Shown here piece after piece: positions 1-9,909 of a stretch of 64,000 nt of DNA. The notes beneath the pieces are model-generated. The model saw nothing but the letters and a program-made list of their open reading frames with translations, was not told where the DNA came from and did not search any database. This DNA comes from Anaeromyxobacter oryzae. GTDB taxonomy: Bacteria > Myxococcota > Myxococcia > Myxococcales > Anaeromyxobacteraceae. Location: assembly GCF_023169945.1 (NCBI RefSeq), contig NZ_AP025591.1, positions 5,936,501 to 6,000,500 of the forward strand. Reading direction: 5' to 3'. Each line of letters starts with the position of its first letter. Position 1 is the first letter of the stretch. A program made the translations under genes and the position numbers.

Positions 1-1
1 C

Positions 2-373
2 GCCGAGTCCCACGACTACGCGAGCGTCGTCACCGTGACGGTGCGCGGGCAGGGCGGGGAGGCGCAGGTCGCCGGCACCGTGTACGGCAAGCGGGAGGCG
101 CGCATCGTCCGGGTGGACGGCTTCCGCCTCGAGGCGGTGCCGGAGGGACACGTGATCGTCTGCGAGAACGACGACGCGCCGGGCGTCTTCGGGAACCTCG
201 GCACGGCGCTCGGCGACGCCGGCGTGAACATCGCGCGCATCTCGCTCTCCCGGCAGGAGGACCGCTCCCGGGCGTTCGCCTTCCTGAACGTGGACTCGGC
301 GCCCGGCCCGGAGGTCCTCGAGCGGCTCCGCAGGCTGCCGCACGTCCGGGTGGTCCGCGCGATTCACCTTTAG
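2..373 (+). CDS. serA: D-3-phosphoglycerate dehydrogenase, C-terminal part (cut by window start)
   Basis: Only the last 123 residues are present. They match the C-terminal regulatory part of long SerA enzymes, which oxidise 3-phosphoglycerate in the first step of serine synthesis. A beta-rich segment with the typical GTVYGKREARIV pattern precedes an ACT domain (about residues 50-123) containing VIVCENDDAPGVFGNLG and the GVNIARISLSR helix. In this family the ACT domain binds serine for feedback control. The catalytic and NAD-binding domains lie upstream of the window. The reading frame is open to the first base, so no start can be given. Assignment rests on the ACT-type tail; other ACT proteins are less likely because the segment before it is SerA-like. 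Confidence 0.88.
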   Translation, partial: AESHDYASVVTVTVRGQGGEAQVAGTVYGKREARIVRVDGFRLEAVPEGHVIVCENDDAPGVFGNLGTALGDAGVNIARISLSRQEDRSRAFAFLNVDSAPGPEVLERLRRLPHVRVVRAIHL

Positions 374-475
374 TCACGAGGCTCGCGCGCCCGAACGCGC
401 CGCTCCTCCTTGTGCCCCCACCGGACCGTCCCCATCTTCGGACGCAGGTGGGTCTGCCCACCGGGGAGGGAAGTC

Positions 476-1270
476 ATGGCATCCGTCGGTACGGATACGC
501 TGGGACACAGGGCGCTCCCGCGCCTCTCGTGGGGCGCCGTCATCGCGGGCGTCCTGCTCGCGATCGCGGCTCACATCGTGCTCGGCCTCGTCGGCGCGGC
601 GCTCGGCTTCGCCGCGGCGCCCGCGGACTCGCGCGGCGTCGGCGCCGCCGCCGCGATCTGGGCGCTCGTCACGCCGTTCGTCGCGACGCTCCTCGGCGCG
701 TGGCTCGCGTGCCGGATGGCGTCGGAGTGGGACACCGCCGGCTCGAACCTGCACGGCGTCATGGTGTGGTGCATCGGCCTCATCGCCGGCGCGATATTCC
801 TCACGGGCACGCTCGCGTCGGGCGCGATGACCGCCGGCGCCGCGGCGAGCGGGAACGCCGGGATGATGCAGGGGCTCGGCGGCACGACGCCGTCGGACAT
901 GCGCGGGCCGCGCGGCCAGGCGCAGGCGGAGCAGGCCGGGAAGGCCGCAGCGGCCACCATGGGCGGCGCCGCGATGGCGGCCCTCGCCGGGCTGCTCGGC
1001 GCCTTCGTCGGCGCGGGCATCGCGCGCAGCAGCCGGGAGGGCAAGGGCCTGGGCATGGGGCTCGGCGGGTTCAAGATCGTCCGAACCGGCCAGGTGCGGC
1101 GCGGAGACGGTCACGCCGTCGCGACCCGCCCGATCGAGGAGGAGCGCCGCTACGGCGAGCAGCGGACGTACCAGCCGTCGGCGCCGGAGCGGGGCTCGAT
1201 GGAGACGACCCGCGAGGTGACGCGCACCGAGACGCCCACGTCGCAGCCGCCGGACCCGTACCACCACTGA
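476..1270 (+). CDS. Polytopic membrane protein with hydrophilic C-terminal tail, function unknown
   Basis: 264 residues. The ATG at 476 is preceded by a good ribosome site (GGGGAGGGAAG) and begins MASVGTD. Four hydrophobic segments are visible, near residues 15-45, 57-80, 95-118 and 160-185. Small residues (Gly, Ala) are strongly enriched, and the last 75 residues form a charged, Arg/Glu/Thr-rich cytoplasmic-type tail. The layout resembles small uncharacterised inner-membrane proteins annotated YrzE or 'PhnA-like', but no catalytic motif is visible and I do not assign a function. It stands alone between serA and hisZ. Confidence 0.75.
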   Translation: MASVGTDTLGHRALPRLSWGAVIAGVLLAIAAHIVLGLVGAALGFAAAPADSRGVGAAAAIWALVTPFVATLLGAWLACRMASEWDTAGSNLHGVMVWCIGLIAGAIFLTGTLASGAMTAGAAASGNAGMMQGLGGTTPSDMRGPRGQAQAEQAGKAAAATMGGAAMAALAGLLGAFVGAGIARSSREGKGLGMGLGGFKIVRTGQVRRGDGHAVATRPIEEERRYGEQRTYQPSAPERGSMETTREVTRTETPTSQPPDPYHH

Positions 1271-1314
1271 TTCGCCCGGGCGGCGATCCTCTTCGCAAGC
1301 CGGCCGGGAGCGAC

Positions 1315-1320
1315 TAGAGT
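1315..1320 (+). promoter_or_regulatory. Candidate -10 box of hisZ (leaderless type)
   Basis: TAGAGT ends 8 nt before the hisZ ATG. A weak -35 match (TTCGCA, 1292-1297) lies 17 bp upstream. No Shine-Dalgarno sequence is present, so transcription would start at or within a base or two of the start codon. Confidence 0.4.
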
Positions 1321-1328
1321 CGCGCGCG

Positions 1329-2384
1329 ATGCTCGATCTCTCGCTCCCGTCCGGCCTGCGCGACCTCCTGCCGGACCACTCGGCGCACCTTGCCGAGCTC
1401 TCGGCCCGCCTCCAGGAGGTCTTCTCGCGCCTGGGGTACCGGCGCGTCTTCCTGCCGACCCTCGAGCGGCTCGACGTCGTCGAGCGCGGCCTCTCCGCGG
1501 CGGCGCTCGCCGACGTCATGAAGTTCGTCGAGCCCGGGTCGGGGGAGGTGGTCGCGATCCGGCCGGACATCACGCCTCAGATCGCGCGCCTGTACGCGGC
1601 CCGACCGGACGCGCTGCCGTCCCCGGCGCGACTCTGCTACGACGGCCCGGTCCTCCGCGCGCGCGAGGCCCGCGCCGGGCGTCCGCGCGAGGTCTACCAG
1701 GCCGGCGTCGAGCTCCTCGGAGCCGGAGGCCCGGACGCCGACGCCGAGATGCTCGTGCTGCTCGCGCGCGCGCTCGAGCGCGTCGGCCTGCGCGGCGCGG
1801 TCGTCGAGGTCGGCCACGCCCGGTTCGCGCAGGCGGTCATGGACGCCGCGAAGCTGCCGGAGAAGGCGCGCGGCCCGGCGTGGGACGCGCTCTCGCGCAA
1901 GGACGAGGCGGCGCTCGGCGCGCTCGCCGTGAAGGCGCGCGGCCCGGAGAAGGCGCGCGCCGCGCTCCCCGCCCTCGCGGCGCTCTACGGCGACGGGGCG
2001 CTGGACCGGGGGCGGTCGCTCGCGAAGGCGGTCCCCGAGGCGGCGGGTGCGCTCGAGGAGGTCGAGTCGGCGCTCCGGATCGCGCGTCGCCGCGGCGTGC
2101 GCGACGTCGCGGTGGATCTCGGCGAGACGCGCGGCCTCGGGTACTACACCGGCCTCACGTTCGCGGGCTACGCGCCCGGCGCGGGGAGCTGGGTCGCGCA
2201 GGGCGGGCGGTACGACGCGCTCCTCGCGCGCTTCGGGCGGCCCGGCCCCGCCATCGGCTTCGCGGTCGACCTCGAGTTCGCCACCCAGGCCCTCGAGCGG
2301 GCGAACGGTCGCGGGAACGCCCGCGCACACGCCCGCCCTGCGCGGGCTGCGGCACGTCGCGGCCGGACCGCGCGGCGGCGCTAG
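1329..2384 (+). CDS. hisZ: ATP phosphoribosyltransferase regulatory subunit HisZ (HisS-like, lacking tRNA-binding domain)
   Basis: 351 residues. The sequence is the class II aminoacyl-tRNA-synthetase-like core of HisZ: LPSGLRDLLPD at the N-terminus, an IRPDITPQIARL motif near residue 80, RGLGYYTGLTFAGY near 275 and a final GGRYDALLARFG loop. It lacks the C-terminal anticodon-binding domain of true HisS. HisZ pairs with a short HisG as its allosteric subunit in the first step of histidine synthesis; hisG is not in this window. It lies next to purA, an arrangement I associate with HisZ rather than HisS. The last 25 residues are an Arg/Ala-rich tail not typical of the family. The start lacks a Shine-Dalgarno and sits just after a TAGAGT box. 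Confidence 0.85.
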   Translation: MLDLSLPSGLRDLLPDHSAHLAELSARLQEVFSRLGYRRVFLPTLERLDVVERGLSAAALADVMKFVEPGSGEVVAIRPDITPQIARLYAARPDALPSPARLCYDGPVLRAREARAGRPREVYQAGVELLGAGGPDADAEMLVLLARALERVGLRGAVVEVGHARFAQAVMDAAKLPEKARGPAWDALSRKDEAALGALAVKARGPEKARAALPALAALYGDGALDRGRSLAKAVPEAAGALEEVESALRIARRRGVRDVAVDLGETRGLGYYTGLTFAGYAPGAGSWVAQGGRYDALLARFGRPGPAIGFAVDLEFATQALERANGRGNARAHARPARAAARRGRTARRR

Positions 2385-2491
2385 ACCGCGCTGGCCGATC
2401 CCCGGGGGGTTTGGTAGGGTGTGCCACCTGCGCGCCCCGCCCGCGCCCGTTCCCGGGCGCGCGCGGCGGAACGGCACCAGGGAGCCTGAAC

Positions 2492-3796
<1,305 letters not shown>

Positions 3797-3816
3797 CCGT
3801 CCGGCACGAAAGGTGG

Positions 3817-3853
3817 GACAGCGCGGCGCGCCCCGGGTGGGCGCGCCGCTGTC
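3817..3853 (+). terminator. Long hairpin after purA (terminator-like, no U tract)
   Basis: GACAGC plus GGCGCGCCC pair with GGGCGCGCC plus GCTGTC, giving a 15-bp stem with a 2-nt bulge (GC at 3823-3824) and a 5-nt loop. It starts 20 bp after the purA stop and ends just before the -10 box of the next gene. No T-run follows on either strand, so it may protect the purA mRNA end or terminate poorly. Confidence 0.5.
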
Positions 3854-3854
3854 G

Positions 3855-3860
3855 TATCAT
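3855..3860 (+). promoter_or_regulatory. Candidate -10 box of the TPR gene (leaderless type)
   Basis: TATCAT (4 of 6 to consensus, with the key T, A and T) ends 6 nt before the ATG at 3867. This places a transcription start on the start codon. It lies directly downstream of the 3817-3853 hairpin. Confidence 0.45.
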
Positions 3861-3866
3861 GCGCGG

Positions 3867-5654
3867 ATGCGCGTGCTTCCACTCCTCGTGCTCCTCCTCG
3901 CCGTCCCCGCCGCCGCGGAGCCCCCGCCGCCGCAGGCGCGCGCGCTGAAGGAGCAGGGCGACGCGCGGGCGAAGGCGGGCGACGTCGCCGCCGCCCTCGA
4001 GGCGTACCGGGCCGCGCTGAGGGAGCAGCCCGCCTACTCCGACGCGTACGCGGCCATCGGCCGGATCCAGTACGCCTCCGGCGCGTACGCCGAGGCCGAG
4101 CTCTCCTACGGCCGTGCGGTCGAGATCGATCCCGGCTTCGCCACCGGCTGGTACAACTTCGGCCTCTCCGCCCGCCGCGCCGGCGACCTCGGCCGCGCGC
4201 GATCCGCCTACGAGCGATACGTCGCGCTCCGCCCGGGCGATGCCGACGGCCGGTTCGGCCTCGCCGAGACCCTGCGCAGCCTCGGCGACCGGAGCGCGGC
4301 GATCCGCGAGTACGAGGCGTTCGTGGCGATGGCCCAGGCCACGCCGGCCCAGGCGCCCTGGGTCGCCCGCGCGCGCGCCGCGATCGAGGAGCTGGGGGCT
4401 CAGGCCGCATCGAATCCGGCGCCCCAGGCGATCCCGGCCGTGGCGATCGCGGGAGGGCGCGCGAGCGCGAGCGCAGAGCCGAATCCGAACGCGAGCCCGC
4501 TCCCCGTTCCCGCGTCCCCCGACCCGGGGCCCGTGGCCCCGGGCCCGAACGCGACCGCGACCGCGGCCTCGTCCTCCACCGCGACGCCGACCGCGACGCC
4601 GACCGCGACGCCGACCGCGAACCCGACCGCGATTGCGCCTGGGAGCGCGACGGTGACGGGGACGACGGCGGGCACGGAGAGCGGGCCAGGGCCCACGGGC
4701 CACGGGACCGGGGTCACGGGCACGGAGAAGCCGGGTACGCTCACGGGCACGGTCACGGGCACGACGGCGTCGCCGTCGGCGGTCGTGGTTGCGGCCACCC
4801 CCGCGGTCCTCGCCAAGCTCGAGCAGGGCGACCGGGCGTTCGCCTCCGGCGATCACCGCGGCGCGCTGTTCGCGTACCAGGACGCCGTGTACCTCCAGCC
4901 CGCGAACGCCGTCGCGCGCGTGAAGCTCGGCCGCGCGTACCTCGCGCTCCGGTATCCGGCCCAGGCGCAGGCTCAGGCGGAGCAGGTCCTCGCCTCCGAG
5001 CCGGCGAACGCCGACGCGCGCCGCCTCCTCGAGGACTGCCGGAATCCGCCGCCGCGCCCGTCGGCGACGCCCGCGATCGCCGCCGCCCCGGCGAGCACGG
5101 CGACCCCAGCGCCCGCCGCGGCCCCGCACGCGGCACGCGTCTACCGGCTCCCGGACGCGGAGCCCGCCGCAGCGCCCCCGCGCGCCGCGCCGGTCGCGGT
5201 CGAGGCCAGGGCGCCGGCGAGCGTCGAGGCGACCGTGATCGACGCCCAGCCGGTCGCCTCCGCGGAAGCCGCCCCCGCGCCGCGCCCGACCGCCGCGCAG
5301 CTGTACCGGGCCGCCCTCGAGCTCATCGCGCGCCGCGAGTACGCGAAGGCCATCTCGCAGCTCGACGAGGCGATCGCGCGCGAGCCCGGGCTGGGCGTCG
5401 CGTACGCCGCGCGCGCGAGCGCGCGGTTCGGGCTCGGGCGGCACCGCGACGCCGCCGATGATTACGCCTCGGCGCTCCGGATGCAGCCGGAGCTCGGAAC
5501 GCCGCTGTACGGCCTCGCCGAGTGCTACCGGATGCTCGGCGACCCGCGCGCGGCCGAGATGTACCGCCGGTACGCGGAGAGCCGGGGAAGCGACGTCCGC
5601 GAGGATCTTCGCGCCGTCGCCGCGCGGCGCGCCGTCGAGCTCGAGGCGCGCTGA
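3867..5654 (+). CDS. Exported TPR protein with Thr/Pro/Ala-rich repeat linker
   Basis: 595 residues. It starts with a signal peptide (MRVLPLLVLLLAVPAAAEP), so the product is exported. Residues about 25-175 are tetratricopeptide repeats (AYAAIGRIQYASGAYAEAELSYGRAVEIDPG and following). A low-complexity linker (about 195-305) contains repeated ATPT and TGTVTG units, and its DNA is a 12-bp tandem repeat around 4578-4635. More TPR units follow (about 313-390), then an Ala/Pro linker and a last TPR block (about 480-590). TPR arrays bind proteins; the partner is unknown. The ATG at 3867 is chosen because it opens the signal peptide and sits 6 nt after TATCAT. It is a single-gene unit. Confidence 0.8.
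   Translation: MRVLPLLVLLLAVPAAAEPPPPQARALKEQGDARAKAGDVAAALEAYRAALREQPAYSDAYAAIGRIQYASGAYAEAELSYGRAVEIDPGFATGWYNFGLSARRAGDLGRARSAYERYVALRPGDADGRFGLAETLRSLGDRSAAIREYEAFVAMAQATPAQAPWVARARAAIEELGAQAASNPAPQAIPAVAIAGGRASASAEPNPNASPLPVPASPDPGPVAPGPNATATAASSSTATPTATPTATPTANPTAIAPGSATVTGTTAGTESGPGPTGHGTGVTGTEKPGTLTGTVTGTTASPSAVVVAATPAVLAKLEQGDRAFASGDHRGALFAYQDAVYLQPANAVARVKLGRAYLALRYPAQAQAQAEQVLASEPANADARRLLEDCRNPPPRPSATPAIAAAPASTATPAPAAAPHAARVYRLPDAEPAAAPPRAAPVAVEARAPASVEATVIDAQPVASAEAAPAPRPTAAQLYRAALELIARREYAKAISQLDEAIAREPGLGVAYAARASARFGLGRHRDAADDYASALRMQPELGTPLYGLAECYRMLGDPRAAEMYRRYAESRGSDVREDLRAVAARRAVELEAR
4578..4635 (+). repeat. 12-bp tandem repeat inside the TPR gene linker
   Basis: The unit GCGACGCCGACC is repeated about three times perfectly and then degenerates (GCGAACCCGACC). 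It encodes ATPT units. All units are multiples of three, so copy-number change would alter linker length without breaking the frame. Confidence 0.75.
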
Positions 5655-5758
5655 CGCAGCCCCCGTCCTGCCTGGAGGCGCGCGGGGTTGCCGCGCTCCA
5701 TCGGGGCGACCACTCCCCTCGTATGGCCGTCGCCCGCGCGCCGCCGTAGACTTCAGGC

Positions 5759-6181
5759 ATGGCGTCGGCGCGGACCTTCCGGACCCGCCTGCTCCTCCGG
5801 CTCGCGGTCGGCGCCGCGGCCGCGCTCTGGGCGGGCGTCCTCGGCCTCGTGGTCGGGCTCCCGGGGGCCGAACCCCAGACCGTCCTCGGCGCGGCGGGGT
5901 TCGTCGCCTTCTTCCTCGCGTTCAGCTTCGTGTACGGGCGGACCTGGATCGCGGTGCTCCCCGAGGGCATCGTCGCGGCGACGCCATTCCGGATCCGGCC
6001 GGTGCGGTTCGAGGACATCGTCGAGATCGTCGTGCAGGACGGGCTCGCCGGCCGCGTGTACGCGGTGTTCACCCGGCGTGGGACGGTGCAGTTCACGAGC
6101 CTCTTCGCCCACCACCGGGAGCTCTTCGAGCTCCTCCTCGAGCGCGCGCAGCTCACGCCGCGCTCCACGACGGTGGGCTGA
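5759..6181 (+). CDS. Small membrane protein with PH-like C-terminal domain
   Basis: 140 residues. Two transmembrane helices at about residues 10-32 and 42-62 are followed by a soluble part (TWIAVLPEGIVAATPFRIRPVRFEDIVEIVV). That pattern is typical of bacterial PH-domain membrane proteins, where a hydrophobic 'I/V-x-x-x-x-x-P-F-R-x-x-x-V-x-F-x-D-I-x-x-I' strand-loop opens the domain. Function unknown. A TAGACT box (5747-5752) ends 6 nt before the ATG and there is no Shine-Dalgarno, which suggests a leaderless mRNA. It is convergent with the FHA gene on the other strand. Confidence 0.6.
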   Translation: MASARTFRTRLLLRLAVGAAAALWAGVLGLVVGLPGAEPQTVLGAAGFVAFFLAFSFVYGRTWIAVLPEGIVAATPFRIRPVRFEDIVEIVVQDGLAGRVYAVFTRRGTVQFTSLFAHHRELFELLLERAQLTPRSTTVG

Positions 6182-6257
6182 CTGTTCGGGAGCGACGGCC
6201 GTCCCACCGCGCGGAGCGTCCTCCCGGCGCTTGCGCGGCCGGCCCGGGCGCTCGCCC

Positions 6258-7073
6258 TCACCAGGACGCGAGGGCGAGCGCGGCGGCCGACAGCGCGAGG
6301 AGCGCCGCTGCGCCGATCGGCGCGGCAGCCCCGGCGCGGCGCCGTGCCGTACGCTTGGCGGAAACGGCGTCCGCGCGTCCCGGCTCGCCGGGGGCGCCGG
6401 TTGCCGCGCGGCGCGCTGCGCCGGGGAGGACGAGGGCGAGGAGCGTCTCGCCGATCGCGATCTCGTCGCCCGCCGCGAGCCGCGCGCGCCGGCGCTCCAG
6501 GCGGACGCCGTTCACGGAAACGCCGTTCTTCGCGCCGAGGTCCTCGAGCGCGGCGCCGCCGGGCTCGAGCGTGAGGCGCGCGTGACGGCGCGACGCGAGC
6601 GGATCCGCGAGCCGCACGCCGGATCCTCGCGCGCGCCCGATGATCTGGTCCGCAGCGAGCGGCACTCGCGCACCCGCGCGGGCGCCGGTGAGCACGACGA
6701 GATGAGGGCCCGCGACGACCGGCTCGCCCGCCGCGGCCGCGCGGAGGAGCGCCGCCGCCTCCACGCGCGTGCTCGCGGCCTCGGGATCCGGTCCCGGGGG
6801 GACCTCGATGCCTGCGCCCGCGACGTCGACCCGCTCCCCGGCGCGGAGCAGCCGGCGTCCACCCGGCGCGAGGGCGCTCCCCGCGGCTCGCACGCCCGCG
6901 ACGAGCGCCTCCACGACGATGCCGTCCGCGCACGGCGCGAGCCGGAGCGCCGCGGGCGGTACGCCGAGAAGGATCACGCCGTCCGCGCGCGAGCCGCCGG
7001 CGGTGGACGGCCCCCGGAGGGGAACGCTCTCGGGCGAGCGCCCGGGCAGGTGGACGGCGACGGATCGGAACAC
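6258..7073 (-). CDS. FHA-domain membrane protein
   Basis: About 271 residues if GTG at 7073 is the start. A canonical forkhead-associated domain lies near residues 135-225: IIGRARGSGVRLADPLASRRHARL followed by LEDLGAKNGVSVNGVRL and the final ELDEI-like GDEIAIGETLLAL. It has the Gly-Arg, Ser-Arg-x-His and Asn-Gly residues that bind phosphothreonine. A second, weaker FHA-like fold may occupy the N-terminal half. A C-terminal helix (APIGAAALLALSAAALALASW) should anchor it to the inner membrane. FHA proteins read out Ser/Thr kinases, which are abundant in myxobacteria. The start is uncertain because no ATG or strong ribosome site is present. Confidence 0.7.
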   Translation of the reverse strand: MFRSVAVHLPGRSPESVPLRGPSTAGGSRADGVILLGVPPAALRLAPCADGIVVEALVAGVRAAGSALAPGGRRLLRAGERVDVAGAGIEVPPGPDPEAASTRVEAAALLRAAAAGEPVVAGPHLVVLTGARAGARVPLAADQIIGRARGSGVRLADPLASRRHARLTLEPGGAALEDLGAKNGVSVNGVRLERRRARLAAGDEIAIGETLLALVLPGAARRAATGAPGEPGRADAVSAKRTARRRAGAAAPIGAAALLALSAAALALASW

Positions 7074-7174
7074 GCCGCTGGCAGGTTCAACGGACGTGCC
7101 ACGTGCGCACGGCCCGGCGTCGAGGGCTCGCCCCCGGCTGCGAGGCCGCGGCGCGGACGCCGGGGCCGCGCGGC

Positions 7175-7432
7175 TCACTCGTTCGGGCGCACGGCCCAGC
7201 GGCTCTCGGCCCGGGACCGCTCGGACGGATCGCCCTCGAAGCGCAGGTAGCCGTTCATTTCGAGCGAGTCGACGAGCTCCTCCGCCTCCAGCTCGGAGCA
7301 GCCGATCTCGTGCACGATGACGTCGCGGAAGTAGCTGCGGCCGCGGAGGTATCCGACCGGCGGCTCGGTGGGCGGGATGTGGCGCTTGATCCGCTCCGCG
7401 AGGTCCGAGAGGTCGAACTCCTCGATGCTCAT
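7175..7432 (-). CDS. Small acidic conserved-type protein, function unknown
   Basis: 85 residues (MSIEEFDLSDLAERIKRHIPP...). It is soluble and rich in Glu and Arg, with no known motif. A helical core (IGCSELEAEELVDSLEMNGYLRFEGD) looks like a small winged-helix-type segment, but this is a guess. The comEC stop lies 9 bp upstream. A TAGTTT box (7439-7444 on the opposite coordinates) ends 6 nt before the ATG, so it may have its own leaderless transcript rather than depend on comEC. Third positions are almost all G or C, which supports it as a real gene. Confidence 0.7.
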   Translation of the reverse strand: MSIEEFDLSDLAERIKRHIPPTEPPVGYLRGRSYFRDVIVHEIGCSELEAEELVDSLEMNGYLRFEGDPSERSRAESRWAVRPNE

Positions 7433-7441
7433 GCCCGGAAA

Positions 7442-9745
7442 CTAGGGGCGCTCGCGCAACGTCGCCAGGGGATCGAGGGCGGTTCCGGCGGGGACGCGAC
7501 GGACCGCCTGGCCGTCCGACAGGAGCCTCACCGCGCCCTCGTCCGTCCGGAGCACGGTCGCTCCGGCCGCCTGCCAGCGCGCGAGCGCCTCCGCGTGCGG
7601 GAAGCCGTACCGGTTTCCGGTCGCGAGGCTCACGACCGCGAGCCGCGGGCGCGTCGCGGCGACGAAGGCCGGCGTGGACGACCGGCGGCTGCCGTGGTGC
7701 GGGATCTTCACCACGTCCGCCGCGAGCCCGCCGCGCGCCACCGCGGTGGCCTCGCCCTCGGCCTCGACGTCGCCGGGGAACAGGAACGCCGTCGAGCCGT
7801 ACGAGACCCGCAGCACGAGGGACGCGTCGTTCCCCGACAGGGCGGCGCGATCGCCGCCGAGCGCCTCGAACACCACGCCCGCTCGCGCCCACCGCGCGCC
7901 GGGTGGCAGCGGCGACGGCGACAGCGAGGCGAGCACGCGCGCCGCGTCGCCGCCGCCCGCGTCATCGTTCGAGAAGACGCGCTCGATGGCGAAGGCGCGG
8001 GCCACCGCGACGAGGCCGAGCACGTGATCCGGGTGCGGGTGCGAGACGAACACGGCGGCGAGGCGCCGGACGCCGAGGTCCCTGAGGAAGGGGACCACGT
8101 CGCGCGCGCCGGGATCGGCTCCGCCGTCGGGGGCGCCGCCGGCGTCGACGAGCACGGCGCTGCCGTCGGGGAGGCGCAGCAGCGCCGCGTCGCCCTGGCC
8201 GACCGAGACGAAGGTCACCTCGAGGCCGCCGCGGGCGCGCGCGGCGAGCGCCCGGAGCGGCGCGGGGAGGAGGAGTGCCGCTGCCGCCCCGAGCCATGCG
8301 GCTCCGCGGAGCAGCCCGCGGGCGCGCCCGGCGAGGAGGGCGAGCGCGAACGCACCGAGCACGCCGGCGACGCCGGGCGAGCCGACACCGAGGCCGCCCC
8401 ACGCCGGCGCCGCCGCGCCGTCTGCGAGCGCGAGGAGCGCCCACGCGAGCGGCCGCGCGAGGAGCAGGAACGGCGTCGCGAGCGCCGGGGCGGTCGCGGC
8501 GCCGATGGCGCCGAGCGCGGCGAGGGCCGTGAGCGCCGAGCCCACGGGGATCGCTGCGACGTTGGCGAGGAGCCCGAGGAGCGGGAGCTGGCGGAAGTGG
8601 TAGGCGAGGATGGGCGCGGTCGCGACGGACGCGGCGAGCGTGGCGCACGTGCCCTCCAGGAGTGGCTCGAGGAGCCGCGCGCGCCAGGTGCCGGCGGGAG
8701 GAGTCGGCACCGGGAGGCGCCGCCGGATGGGGCGGGCCCAGAGGACGAGCCCCGCGACCGCCGCGAACGACAGCTGGAAGCCGGGATCGAGCGCCGACGC
8801 CGGCGCTCCGGCGAGGAGGACGAGCGCGGCGAGGGCGAGCCCGTTCAACGCGTCGACCTCGCGGTCGAGCAGCGTCCCGCCGAGGACCGCCGCGGCGGCG
8901 ACCGCCGCGCGGAGCACCGGCGCGCCGGCGCCGGTCGCGAGCGCGTACACGCCGGAGAGGGGCAGGGCGACGGCCGCCGCGACCCGCCGCGGATCGGCGC
9001 GTGCGGCGAGGCGGTCGCAGCGGAGCAGCGCCGCGCGGAGCGCACGCTCGAAGCCGAGCACGACCACGACGAGGTGGAGCCCGGACACGGCGAGGACGTG
9101 CGCGAGCCCGCTCCGGGCGAACGCCGCGGTGGTGTCGGGATCGAGGGCGGCCCGATCGCCCGTCCCGATCGCGCGCACGACCGCCGCCTCACGAGTCGGC
9201 AGGGAGCGAGCTGCGGCGTCCGCGAGCCGCTCTCGCGCGCGCTCGAGGAACGCCGCCGGGCTGGGCGAGGCCTCGCGAACCACGGGGCCCACGGCCGACG
9301 CCTGGAGCGCGACCCCTGCGGCGCGGAGCCGTCCCGCGGGGTCGCGCCCGCCGGGGTTGCGCGGGCCGGGCGGGACTCGGAGCTCGACCCGGACGCGGAC
9401 GCGATCCCAGAGCGCGAGCGGCCACGCCGTCGGGTCGGCGAAGACCTCGAGGAGGTCGCCCTCGGTGGGGCGGAGCAGGAACCGCACCCGGTCGCCGGTG
9501 CGGTCGGGCGGCGACGCGATGCGCCCGCTCAGGACGGCGGGACCGGCCGGAGGCCGGGGCGGACCTGCGCGCGTGACGTCCGCCGCGAGCCAGCCCGCCG
9601 CCGCGAACGCAACCGGCGCGAGCGGGGGCGAGAGCGCGAGGAGAAACGCCGCGGCGACGGGGCGCGGGAACGGCGTGCCGCCGAGCCCGATCGCGGTGCC
9701 GAGCGCCAGGCCGAGCGCAGGGCCGAGGAGCGGGCGGGCCCTCAT
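7442..9745 (-). CDS. comEC: ComEC/Rec2-type DNA-uptake channel protein
   Basis: 767 residues. Order of parts: N-terminal membrane helices and the ComEC N-domain, the central 'competence' membrane domain (SGLAHVLAVSGLHLVVVVLGFERAL near residue 210, a hallmark), further helices, and a C-terminal metallo-beta-lactamase-like domain with SVGQGDAALLRLPDG, VLVDAGG and SHPHPDHVLG (about 515-575). ComEC carries single-stranded DNA across the inner membrane in natural transformation, and the C-terminal domain is thought to degrade one strand. The ATG at 9745 has GGGG 6 nt upstream and is preferred to a TTG at 9751. No comEA is adjacent. Confidence 0.93.
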   Translation of the reverse strand: MRARPLLGPALGLALGTAIGLGGTPFPRPVAAAFLLALSPPLAPVAFAAAGWLAADVTRAGPPRPPAGPAVLSGRIASPPDRTGDRVRFLLRPTEGDLLEVFADPTAWPLALWDRVRVRVELRVPPGPRNPGGRDPAGRLRAAGVALQASAVGPVVREASPSPAAFLERARERLADAAARSLPTREAAVVRAIGTGDRAALDPDTTAAFARSGLAHVLAVSGLHLVVVVLGFERALRAALLRCDRLAARADPRRVAAAVALPLSGVYALATGAGAPVLRAAVAAAAVLGGTLLDREVDALNGLALAALVLLAGAPASALDPGFQLSFAAVAGLVLWARPIRRRLPVPTPPAGTWRARLLEPLLEGTCATLAASVATAPILAYHFRQLPLLGLLANVAAIPVGSALTALAALGAIGAATAPALATPFLLLARPLAWALLALADGAAAPAWGGLGVGSPGVAGVLGAFALALLAGRARGLLRGAAWLGAAAALLLPAPLRALAARARGGLEVTFVSVGQGDAALLRLPDGSAVLVDAGGAPDGGADPGARDVVPFLRDLGVRRLAAVFVSHPHPDHVLGLVAVARAFAIERVFSNDDAGGGDAARVLASLSPSPLPPGARWARAGVVFEALGGDRAALSGNDASLVLRVSYGSTAFLFPGDVEAEGEATAVARGGLAADVVKIPHHGSRRSSTPAFVAATRPRLAVVSLATGNRYGFPHAEALARWQAAGATVLRTDEGAVRLLSDGQAVRRVPAGTALDPLATLRERP

Positions 9746-9805
9746 CGGCAACCCCGGGGCGACCCTGTTGGGTCATCGCGAAGAAACGCGATTTTCCGAG
9801 GGTTA

Positions 9806-9834
9806 TTGACCGTGCCGGGGGGCTGTGATAGCCT
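9806..9834 (+). promoter_or_regulatory. Promoter of the carD/cdnL gene
   Basis: TTGACC (9806-9811) and TAGCCT (9829-9834) are separated by 17 bp. Transcription would begin near 9841, giving a leader of about 70 nt with a GGAGGAAGG ribosome site. The interval is slightly AT-richer than its surroundings. Confidence 0.6.
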
Positions 9835-9909
9835 CCCGCGACTAAGCTCCCGCCCCGACGTCGACCGAGCCGGTCGCCTTTCGGGTCCAGCGGTGGAGCG
9901 GAGGAAGGA

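Noticed and set aside
5655..5758. Possible third copy of the palindromic element after the TPR gene
   Set aside because: It shares only short GC-rich words; the 38-bp core is absent.
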